Origin: Streptomyces sporangiiformans
Lineage (GTDB): Bacteria; Actinomycetota; Actinomycetes; Streptomycetales; Streptomycetaceae
Direction of reading: 5' to 3'
DNA: 47,589 nucleotides
Assembly: GCF_005768555.2 (NCBI RefSeq)
Contig: NZ_VCHX02000180.1
Location: 160,770 to 208,358, forward strand
The notes under the pieces were generated by a model. The model made no database searches. It worked only from the letters and a program-made list of their open reading frames with translations, and was not told the origin of the DNA. Shown one piece after another: positions 33,573-40,607 of the stretch; the stretch's first letter is position 1; every line of letters starts with the position of its first letter. Made by a program: the position numbers and the translations under genes.

Positions 33573-33649
33573 ACGGGAACCGTGCGCCGTACGGATCGCT
33601 CGGGAACAGTAGATTCTGCACAGCGGAACACACCCAGCGAGAGGTCGTC
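33573..33649. promoter_or_regulatory. Divergent promoter region, gentisate operon / IclR regulator
   Basis: Only 77 bp separate the two starts. It contains GTAGATTCTG at 33609-33618, identical to the -10 region of the ABC importer promoter. Around it, GGAAC occurs at 33603-33607 and 33625-33629. IclR proteins usually bind such short divergent regions, but the exact operator cannot be fixed by eye. Confidence 0.5.
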
Positions 33650-34441
33650 ATGGCCAAGCCCATGAAGAACCCGCCGACGTACGGCGTCACCAGCGTGGAC
33701 CACGCGCTGCAGCTCGCGGTGATCCTGCAGGTGGAGGGCCCTCTCACGGTTTCCGAGGCCGCTCAGCGGCTCGGCGTGGCCCGCTCCACCGCCCACCGCC
33801 TGCTCTCCACGCTGGTGTACCGGGACTTCGCGGTCCGGAACGAGGACCGCACCTACCGCGTCGGCCCCGTCCTCGAGATCGCCGACCGGACACAGTCGAA
33901 CGTCGCGGCCGTCCGGGCCGCCGCCCTCGGCCCGATGCGGGCCCTGGTCGACACCCTCGACGAGACCGTGAACCTCAGCATCCGCACCGGCCGCACCGTA
34001 CGGTTCATCGCCTCGGTCGAGTGCGCGCAGGCACTCCGGGTCGGGAGCCGCGAAGGCATGGTGTTCCCCGCGCACCAGGTGACCGGCGGTCTGGTCATGC
34101 TGGCAGCCCTCGACGACGAGGAGCTGGCCGCGCTCTACGCCCCCTCCCCCACCGGCGGATCCGAGGAACGCCCTGACCTGACGAGACTGCGCACCGAGCT
34201 CCGCGCGGTCAGGCAGAGCGGCGTGGCTCTCAACCTGGAACGTTCCGAGCGGGGTGTCGTCGCCGTCGGGCGTGGCGTGACCGACTCCGGCGGGCACACG
34301 GTCGCCGCCGTCTCGGTCTCCATGCCCAGCGTGCGCCACTCACCGCACCGGCTGAACGAGGTCGTGGCGGCACTGACCACCGCGGCGGGGGCGATCTCCA
34401 CCGCCCTCGGCAACGGAAACCCCGACCCCACCCGCGCCTGA
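33650..34441 (+). CDS. IclR-family regulator of the gentisate operon
   Basis: The 263-residue protein has an N-terminal winged helix (SVDHALQLAVILQVEGPLTVSEAAQRLGVARSTAHRLLSTL, quoted as landmarks SVDHALQL and VARSTAHRLL). A C-terminal IclR effector domain follows (LVDTLDETVNLSIRTG, VGSREGMVFPAHQVTGG). It is divergent from gentisate dioxygenase, so it most likely controls that operon in response to 3-hydroxybenzoate, gentisate or a ring-cleavage product. IclR members may activate or repress. It starts at the ATG at 33650, with GCGAGAGG upstream, and ends 43 bp from the convergent ABC exporter gene. Confidence 0.92.
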   Translation: MAKPMKNPPTYGVTSVDHALQLAVILQVEGPLTVSEAAQRLGVARSTAHRLLSTLVYRDFAVRNEDRTYRVGPVLEIADRTQSNVAAVRAAALGPMRALVDTLDETVNLSIRTGRTVRFIASVECAQALRVGSREGMVFPAHQVTGGLVMLAALDDEELAALYAPSPTGGSEERPDLTRLRTELRAVRQSGVALNLERSERGVVAVGRGVTDSGGHTVAAVSVSMPSVRHSPHRLNEVVAALTTAAGAISTALGNGNPDPTRA

Positions 34442-34484
34442 CGAAACACCGGCCCACTCCACGGCTGCGGCACCCGCACGCCGC

Positions 34485-36470
34485 CTACGCCACCGCTTCC
34501 TTCCCCACCGTCTCCGCCCCCACCGCTTCCTTTTCCTTCCCCACCGGCTCCTTCCCCAGTGGCTCCTCCCCCACCGCGATCTCGCTCACGTCGGCCTCCG
34601 GGCCGTGCGGGGTCTTCGCGAACTGCGTCCGGTACAGCTCCGCGTACCGCCCACCCGCCGCGAGGAGTTCCTCGTGAGTGCCGCGCTCCACGATCCGGCC
34701 CGCCTCGACCACGAGGATCGCGTCGGCGGCCCGTACCGTCGACAGCCGGTGTGCGATGACGACCGCGGTACGCCCCTCCAGAGCCTGGGTGAGCGCCTCC
34801 TGGACGGCGGCTTCGGAGGTGTTGTCCAGATGGGCGGTCGCCTCGTCCAGGATGACCACCCGCTGGCGGGCCAACAGCAGCCGCGCGATGGTCATGCGCT
34901 GACGCTCACCGCCGGAGAGCCGGTAGCCGCGCTCGCCCACCACCGTTTCGAGGCCGTCGGGCAGCGAGCGGACGAGGTCGTCGAGGCGGGCGCGGCGCAG
35001 GACGTCCCACAGTTCGTCGTCGCCGGCCTCGGGCCGGGCGAGCAGCAGGTTGGCGCGGACCGATTCGTGGAAGAGGTGCCCGTCCTGGGTGACCATGCCG
35101 AGGGTCGCCCGCATCGACTCGGCGCTCAGGTCGCGCACGTCGACGCCCCCGATGCGTACGGCGCCCTCGTCGGTGTCGTAAAGCCGCGGCAGTAGTTGCG
35201 CGATGGTCGACTTTCCGGCGCCGGAGGAGCCGACGAGCGCGACGGTCTGGCCGGGTTCGGCGCGGAAGGAGACGCCGTGCAGGACTTCGGCGCCGCCACG
35301 GGTGTCGAGGGCGGCGACCTCCTCCAGCGAGGCCAGGGAGACCTTGTCGGCGGACGGATAGGCGAAACGGACGTCGGTGAACTCGACGGAGGCCGGGCCG
35401 TCCGGCACCTCGCGTGCGCCCGGCTTCTCCTCGATCAGCGGCTTCAGGTCGAGCACCTCGAAGACCCGCTCGAAGCTCACCAGGGCACTCATGACCTCGA
35501 CTCGGGCTCCCGCCAGGGACGTCAGGGGCGCGTACAGTCGGGTGAGGAGCAGCGCCAGCGACACGACGGCGCCCGGCTCCAGGCTGCCGCGCAGCGCGAA
35601 CCAGCCGCCGAGTCCGTAGACCAGCGCGAGCGCCAGCGCGGAGACGAGGGTGAGGGCCGTGATGAACGCCGTCTGTGCCATAGCCGTGCGGACCCCGATG
35701 TCCCGCACCCGCCGAGCCCGCGCCGCGAACTCCTTGGACTCGTCGTCGGGCCGCCCGAAGAGCTTGACCAGTGTGGCGCCGGGCGCCGAGAAGCGCTCCG
35801 TCATCCGCGTGCCCATCGCGGCGTTCAGATCGGCCGCCTCGCGCTGGAGTTTCGCCATCCGGCTGCCCATCCGGCGGGCCGGCACCACGAACACCGGGAG
35901 CAGCACCAGCGCGAGCAGCGTGATCTGCCAGGACAGGGCGAGCATCACGGCGAGGGTGAGCAGCAGCGTCACGACGTTGCCGACCACTCCGGACAGTGTG
36001 TTGCTGAACGCACGCTGCGCGCCGATCACGTCGTTGTTGAGACGACTGACGAGCGCGCCCGTACGAGTACGTGTGAAGAACGCGACCGGCATGCGCTGCA
36101 CATGATCGAAGACCGCCGTCCGCAGATCGAGGATGAGTCCCTCCCCGAGGTTCGCCGAGAGCCAGCGGCTCGCCAGCCCGAACACGGCCTCGGCCAGCGC
36201 GATCAGGGCGATGAGCAGGGCCAGCCGTACGACGGTGCCCTCGTCGCCGTCGGACACGATCACGTTCACGACACTTCCGGCGAGGACCGGTGTCGCGACG
36301 GCGAGCAGTGCGGTCACCACGCTGAGCAGCACGAACTGCGCGATGCGACGCCGGTGCGGACGGGCGAATCCGGCGATGCGGCGCAGCGTCACGCGGGCGA
36401 AGGGACGCCGCTCCGTCTGGGCGGTCATGACGCTGTGCAGCTGCGTCCAGGCTGTGGTCTCCATACTCAT
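34485..36470 (-). CDS. ABC half-exporter (fused permease-ATPase), SoxR-box controlled
   Basis: The 661-residue protein has a six-helix exporter domain followed by an ATPase domain with Walker A GSSGAGKST, signature LSGGERQR and Walker B VVILDEATAHLD. It should expel drugs, lipids or redox-active metabolites as a homo- or heterodimer. A SoxR-type promoter lies immediately upstream, and its -10 covers the GTG at 36479, so translation more likely starts at the ATG at 36470 on a leaderless transcript. I recall a SoxR-regulated ABC transporter gene (SCO7008) in S. coelicolor, for which this may be the counterpart. The C-terminal 35 residues are a degenerate repeat (LGKEPVGKEKEAVG) encoded near 34491-34570. 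Confidence 0.9.
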   Translation of the reverse strand: MSMETTAWTQLHSVMTAQTERRPFARVTLRRIAGFARPHRRRIAQFVLLSVVTALLAVATPVLAGSVVNVIVSDGDEGTVVRLALLIALIALAEAVFGLASRWLSANLGEGLILDLRTAVFDHVQRMPVAFFTRTRTGALVSRLNNDVIGAQRAFSNTLSGVVGNVVTLLLTLAVMLALSWQITLLALVLLPVFVVPARRMGSRMAKLQREAADLNAAMGTRMTERFSAPGATLVKLFGRPDDESKEFAARARRVRDIGVRTAMAQTAFITALTLVSALALALVYGLGGWFALRGSLEPGAVVSLALLLTRLYAPLTSLAGARVEVMSALVSFERVFEVLDLKPLIEEKPGAREVPDGPASVEFTDVRFAYPSADKVSLASLEEVAALDTRGGAEVLHGVSFRAEPGQTVALVGSSGAGKSTIAQLLPRLYDTDEGAVRIGGVDVRDLSAESMRATLGMVTQDGHLFHESVRANLLLARPEAGDDELWDVLRRARLDDLVRSLPDGLETVVGERGYRLSGGERQRMTIARLLLARQRVVILDEATAHLDNTSEAAVQEALTQALEGRTAVVIAHRLSTVRAADAILVVEAGRIVERGTHEELLAAGGRYAELYRTQFAKTPHGPEADVSEIAVGEEPLGKEPVGKEKEAVGAETVGKEAVA

Positions 36471-36477
36471 GAGGGAC

Positions 36478-36508
36478 ACGGTAGAACCTCAAGCAGACTT
36501 GAGCTCAA
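36478..36508 (-). promoter_or_regulatory. SoxR box within a 19-bp-spaced promoter
   Basis: The plus strand at 36487-36504 reads CCTCAAGCAGACTTGAGC, differing from the classic SoxR box CCTCAAGTTAACTTGAGG only in the centre and last base. On the minus strand TTGAGC (36508-36503) and TACCGT (36483-36478) are 19 bp apart, the long spacing used by MerR-family activators. Another CTCAAG arm at 36504-36509 makes the adjoining CTTGAGCTCAAG palindrome. Confidence 0.8.
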
Positions 36509-36623
36509 GGAACGATTCACGGCCTGCACCGAGGCCAACAGCCCGAGGACGTACCCGCCACGTCAATCGCCGTCCGCGCGCCCGCAACCCGCTGTTGGCG
36601 CGGCGCGGAGAACCTCTCCCCAT

Positions 36624-37598
36624 ATGACGGACGTACGACTCCCCAGGCGAGTCCTCCGGACCTTCTCCGGGCGCCTCGCGGTCCGCAGGATCCTCTGCCT
36701 GCTCCCCCTCGTGCTCGTCCTCTGGGTCGCGGCGCGCCACCGGTCCGTACTGGTGGAGGGCTTCGCTCACCTGGGGACGGCCGAGTGGCCGTGGCTCCTG
36801 GCGGCCGTGACGGCGACCTGCCTGACGTGGGTCGCGGCGGCCGTCACCCGGCAGGGCGCGCTCGTCGAACGGCTTCCCAGGCGCCGGCTGCTGGCCACGC
36901 AGTTCGCGGCGGGCGCCGCGAACCACCTGCTGCCGACGGGGCTGGGCGCGACGGCCGTGAATCTGCGGTTCATGACGGTCTGCGGTGTTCCGCCGGCCCG
37001 CTCCTCGGCGGCGCTCGCGCTCTACATGCTCGCCGGGTTCGTCGCCCGGATCGGCCTGCTGCTGGTCATGCTGGTCGCCCTTCCCGACGCCCTGCAGATC
37101 GGCCCGCTCGTCCCGGACGGAGCGGCCGGTCCCCTGCTGCTCGGCGCAGGCGTGGTGGCATGCGCGGCAGTAACGGTTCTGCTGCTCGTACGGCGGCTGC
37201 GTACCGTAGTCCTCTCGTTCCTGCGGACCGCCCTGGGCGAGGCCCGCTCCGTGCACACCCGGCCGATCCGCGCGCTCGCTCTGTGGGGCGGCGCGCTCTC
37301 GTTCCCGATGCTGCAGGCGGCCGGACTGGCCGCGGTGGGCCGGGCGTTGGGGCTGCCGGTGCCGCCGCTGCACATGGTGCTCGTGTATCTGGCGGCGACC
37401 GCCGCCGTCGCCGTCATCCCCACGCCCGGCGGCATCGGCTCGGTGGAGGCCGCGCTGATCGTCGCGCTGGTGGCGGCGGGCGGCCCGGTGGCCGTGGCGA
37501 CGGCGGTGGTGCTCGCCTACCGCATCATCACGGTGTGGTTGCCGCTGCTGCCGGGGGCGTTGACGCTGGGCGCGCTCGTCCGTCTGAAGGTGATCTGA
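36624..37598 (+). CDS. Lysylphosphatidylglycerol synthase-type membrane protein (UPF0104)
   Basis: The 324-residue protein has about seven to eight membrane segments and the family signatures TGLGATAVNLRFM (in the place of the usual PGGxGE motif) and IPTPGGIGSVEAALI near the C-terminus. It corresponds to the flippase-like membrane domain of MprF/LPG synthases without the catalytic transferase domain. Such stand-alone proteins may flip lipids, but their role is largely unknown. It is divergent from the SoxR-box exporter with 144 bp between them, so a shared promoter region is possible. The ATG at 36624 has a weak ribosome-binding site (CGGAGAACC). Confidence 0.82.
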   Translation: MTDVRLPRRVLRTFSGRLAVRRILCLLPLVLVLWVAARHRSVLVEGFAHLGTAEWPWLLAAVTATCLTWVAAAVTRQGALVERLPRRRLLATQFAAGAANHLLPTGLGATAVNLRFMTVCGVPPARSSAALALYMLAGFVARIGLLLVMLVALPDALQIGPLVPDGAAGPLLLGAGVVACAAVTVLLLVRRLRTVVLSFLRTALGEARSVHTRPIRALALWGGALSFPMLQAAGLAAVGRALGLPVPPLHMVLVYLAATAAVAVIPTPGGIGSVEAALIVALVAAGGPVAVATAVVLAYRIITVWLPLLPGALTLGALVRLKVI

Positions 37599-37933
37599 AT
37601 CTCCCGCGGTCCGGCTTGAGTACGACGGCGTATCCAGGCCATCTTGGGCCCGGCCAAGTCGGAGTCGACGGATAGTCCGTCCAGGTCCCACGACGTGTCG
37701 CGCCGGGGCGCCGGACGAGGTCCGAGGCAGCGCTTGGGCGTGCCGAGTTGGCCGGACCGGAGCGGGCGTGGGACGAGGCACCGCCGTGCATGCGGCAGGA
37801 TGAGCGAGCCTGCCGCTGGGCGGTCGACGTCCCGGCGGGCACGCACATCTCGGAATCGAGCAGCAGGTGGCAAGGTGACGACACATCACATACCGGGCGT
37901 ACGCCCCCTTCTCAGATCGACGGGAGGCAGCTG
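37599..37933. other. 335-bp gap, nothing recognised
   Basis: The gap between two plus-strand genes has open frames on both strands, but none with a believable ribosome-binding site or known motif. A GGGAGG site at 37922-37927 serves the downstream channel gene. The promoter of that gene should lie here. Confidence 0.5.
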
Positions 37934-39010
37934 GTGAACCGCGACCTCACAGCGCACGACATGATCATCGCCGGCGTCTGGGTGGCCATCGGGCTCGTGG
38001 CGGGCTTCCTGCTGCGTATGCTCCTGCGCTGGCTGGGCAAGCACGCCACCCGCACGCGATGGAGCGGGGACGACGTCATCGTCCACGCGCTGCGCACCCT
38101 GGTGCCGCTCGCGGCCCTCACCGGGGGGTTGGCGGCCGCCGCGGCGGCACTGCCGCTGACGGGCCCGGTCAACCACAACGTCAACCAGGTCCTGACGGTC
38201 CTCCTCATCCTCGCCTCCACCGTGACGGCGGCGCGCGTGATCACGGGCCTGGTACGGGCCGTGACCCAGTCCCGGTCGGGCGTCGCCGGATCGGCCACGA
38301 TCTTCGTCAACATCACCCGCGTCGTCGTGCTGGCGATCGGCATCCTGGTCGTCCTGCAGACGCTGGGCATCTCCATCGCCCCGCTGCTCACCGCCCTGGG
38401 CGTCGGCGGCCTGGCGGTCGCTCTCGCCCTCCAGGACACCCTCGCCAACCTCTTCGCGGGCATTCACATCCTCGCCTCGAAGACGATCCAGCCCGGCGAC
38501 TACATCCGTCTGACGAGTGGTGAGGAGGGCTACGTCGTCGACATCAACTGGCGCAACACCGTCGTACGCAACCTCTCCAACAACCTCGTCATCATTCCCA
38601 ACGCCCAGCTCTCCAGCACCAACATGACCAACTTCAGCCGTCCGGAACAGGAGATGACGCTCACCGTTCAGGTCGGGGTCGGCTACGACAGTGACCTGGA
38701 GCATGTCGAGCGGGTGACCTCCGAGGTGGTGTCCGAGGTGATGACGGAGATCGAGGGGGCCGTCCCCGAGCACGAACCCGCCATCCGTTTCCACACGTTC
38801 GGGGACTCCAGGATCAGCTTCACCGTCATCCTGGGTGTCGGCGAGTTCAGCGACCAGTACCGGATCAAGCACGAGTTCATCAAGCGGCTGCACACGCGCT
38901 ACCGGGTCGAGGGCATCAGGATTCCCTCCCCCGCGCGGACGATCGCGTTGCAGCAGAGTGGGGCGGCGGCCATTCCACAGCAGTGGGACGGCGTCACTTC
39001 GGTTTCGTAG
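37934..39010 (+). CDS. MscS-family mechanosensitive channel
   Basis: The 358-residue protein has three to four N-terminal membrane segments. The MscS core is GISIAPLLTALGVGGLAVALALQDTLANLFAGI (landmarks ALGVGGLAVALALQDT), the pore-lining helix, followed by the beta domain IQPGDYIRL and NWRNTVVRNLSNNLVIIPNAQLSSTN. It should open under membrane tension to release solutes. The GTG at 37934 is chosen for its GGGAGG at 6-bp spacing; an ATG 10 codons later is possible. A 13-bp hairpin terminator follows the stop by 10 bp. It appears monocistronic. Confidence 0.92.
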   Translation: MNRDLTAHDMIIAGVWVAIGLVAGFLLRMLLRWLGKHATRTRWSGDDVIVHALRTLVPLAALTGGLAAAAAALPLTGPVNHNVNQVLTVLLILASTVTAARVITGLVRAVTQSRSGVAGSATIFVNITRVVVLAIGILVVLQTLGISIAPLLTALGVGGLAVALALQDTLANLFAGIHILASKTIQPGDYIRLTSGEEGYVVDINWRNTVVRNLSNNLVIIPNAQLSSTNMTNFSRPEQEMTLTVQVGVGYDSDLEHVERVTSEVVSEVMTEIEGAVPEHEPAIRFHTFGDSRISFTVILGVGEFSDQYRIKHEFIKRLHTRYRVEGIRIPSPARTIALQQSGAAAIPQQWDGVTSVS

Positions 39011-39020
39011 GCGCGAGTGG

Positions 39021-39052
39021 GGCGGGGCGGCGTGCGATGACGCCGCCCCGCC
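39021..39052 (+). terminator. Hairpin terminator of the channel gene
   Basis: A perfect 13-bp stem (GGCGGGGCGGCGT and its complement) encloses the loop GCGATG, 10 bp after the MscS-type stop codon. Confidence 0.75.
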
Positions 39053-39055
39053 GAC

Positions 39056-39097
39056 GTTATCGAGCGCCCAGGTTATTGAGTGCCCAAGTTATTGACG
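39056..39097. repeat. 16-bp direct repeats upstream of the pectate lyase
   Basis: GTTATCGAGCGCCCAG (39056-39071) and GTTATTGAGTGCCCAA (39072-39087) are head-to-tail copies differing at three positions, and a third partial copy GTTATTGACG follows. Together with the CGTTCGA repeats at 39131-39137 and 39149-39155, they could be binding sites controlling the downstream gene. The rest of the 280-bp gap shows no gene. Confidence 0.6.
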
Positions 39098-39290
39098 TGT
39101 CCCCACCTGCCCCTTAGCGTCTGACCGGTTTACCGAACTCCGTTCGAAATATCGAGCGTTCGATGTGGTGTCACCGGCGTGGCGGATTCCCTGCAGCACC
39201 CGGCACCGGTCCGTCGGTCGCGCGGCAACGTTCGCGCCTCGGGCGACCACAGACCCGCGACAGCGTCCGGACAGGGAAGAGGGAAGCCTC

Positions 39291-40508
39291 ATGCGCGCAG
39301 TGGGAGTGCTCACCGGGTTGGTCGTGCTGGGCGCCGTGGTGCCGGCCACGTCGGCCACGGCGACCGCCGACGAGGCTTCGGTCTCCGCCACGCCGACCAT
39401 CGTGGTGGCCGTGAGCGGCGACGACTCCGCCCCCGGTACGCTCGCGCGTCCGCTGCGAACCATCCAGAAGGCCGTGGACAAGGCGCGGCCCGGAGACGTC
39501 ATCGCCGTACGCGGCGGTACGTACGGCCTGACCGACAACATCACCGTCACCACCTCGGGCACGGCGTCCCAGCCGATCTCCCTGGAGGCGTACCAGGGTG
39601 AACGGGTCGTCATCGACGGGGAGAAGCTGCCCGCCAGCCACACGCCGGTCGGCGGCAGCATCCCGCGCGCCGAGCGCGGTGCCGTCCACCAGGAGGCGTC
39701 CTACTGGCGGATGTCCGGACTGGAGATCGTGAACGGTCCCTACGGCATCTACTGCGACGGCTGCAACAACAATGTCTTCTCGCGCCTGACCACCCACGAC
39801 AACTACGAGTCGGGCTTCCAACTGCAGGGCGCCTCCAGCAACAACCAGATCCTGAACCTGGACAGTTACGGCAACCGCGATCCGCGCAAGAACGGCGAGA
39901 GTGCGGACGGCCTCGCCATCAAGGAGGGCAGCGGGACCGGCAACGTGGTGCGGGGCGCACGGCTGTGGAACAACGTCGACGACGGGTTCGACGCCTGGAA
40001 GTTCACCTCGCCGATCGTCATCGAGGACACGATCACGTACGGCAACGGCTTCAACCGCTGGAACTTCCCGGACTTCGCGGGCGACGGCAACGGCTTCAAG
40101 ATGGGCGGCGGCAGCCCGGCCCCGGCGGTGGCCCACACTCTGCGCAACAGCGTCGCGTTCAAGAACGCGAAGCACGGCATCACTGACAACGGCAACCCGG
40201 GTGCCCTCGCACTGAGCCGGAACTCCACGTTCCGTAACACCGGGACCGGCTTCGACGCCGACGGCTCGGGATCGCGTGCGGTGCTGAGCGGCAACCTGTC
40301 CATCGCGGACGGGCGGGCCGTCGCCCTGGGCTCGGCGACCGTCTCCCAGGGGAACTCCTGGAATCTGGGCGGCAGTTGGGGCGAATCGTCCGTCCAGAGC
40401 ACCGATACGGGCGCGATCACAAATCCCCGCGACGCCGACGGGTCCCTGCCGTCCGCTCCGGCGTTCCTCGTCCCGCGCGACGGCACCGCGATCGGGGCCC
40501 GACTGTGA
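39291..40508 (+). CDS. Secreted pectate lyase, PL9-like beta-helix
   Basis: The 405-residue protein has a Sec signal peptide (cleavage near residue 26, ATATA-DEA) and a right-handed parallel beta-helix. The start of the mature protein, LRTIQKAVDKARPGDVIAVRGGTY, and the motifs NVDDGFDAWKF and GDGNGFKMGGG are characteristic of PL9 pectate lyases. In that family an Asp cluster binds Ca2+ and a Lys acts as base. It would cleave polygalacturonate or rhamnogalacturonan outside the cell by beta-elimination. The ATG at 39291 follows GAAGAGGGAAG. It is followed by a hairpin and then by a GH43-type enzyme, suggesting a plant-pectin degrading pair. Repeats upstream may be operators. Confidence 0.88.
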   Translation: MRAVGVLTGLVVLGAVVPATSATATADEASVSATPTIVVAVSGDDSAPGTLARPLRTIQKAVDKARPGDVIAVRGGTYGLTDNITVTTSGTASQPISLEAYQGERVVIDGEKLPASHTPVGGSIPRAERGAVHQEASYWRMSGLEIVNGPYGIYCDGCNNNVFSRLTTHDNYESGFQLQGASSNNQILNLDSYGNRDPRKNGESADGLAIKEGSGTGNVVRGARLWNNVDDGFDAWKFTSPIVIEDTITYGNGFNRWNFPDFAGDGNGFKMGGGSPAPAVAHTLRNSVAFKNAKHGITDNGNPGALALSRNSTFRNTGTGFDADGSGSRAVLSGNLSIADGRAVALGSATVSQGNSWNLGGSWGESSVQSTDTGAITNPRDADGSLPSAPAFLVPRDGTAIGARL

Positions 40509-40523
40509 ACTGACCGTTCCGAA

Positions 40524-40573
40524 CGGCCCGTTCCCCTGGGCCTGAACCACCGTAGGGCCCAGGGGACGGGCCG
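40524..40573 (+). terminator. Long hairpin after the pectate lyase gene
   Basis: A 17-bp stem with a one-base bulge (CGGCCCGTTCCCCTGGGC at 40524-40541 paired with GCCCAGGGGACGGGCCG at 40557-40573) and a 15-base loop follows the stop by 15 bp. It may terminate or attenuate before the next plus-strand gene. Confidence 0.7.
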
Positions 40574-40607
40574 TACCACGAGAAGAGAGCACCAAGGAGA
40601 GCCGCAC

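Noticed and set aside
36471..36479. GTG at 36479 as the start of the ABC exporter
   Set aside because: It is overlapped by the -10 hexamer of the SoxR-type promoter, so it would not be within the transcript; the ATG at 36470 fits better.
37599..37933. Minus-strand frame as a possible transposase or regulator fragment
   Set aside because: No recognisable motif, inverted repeats or target duplication could be found.
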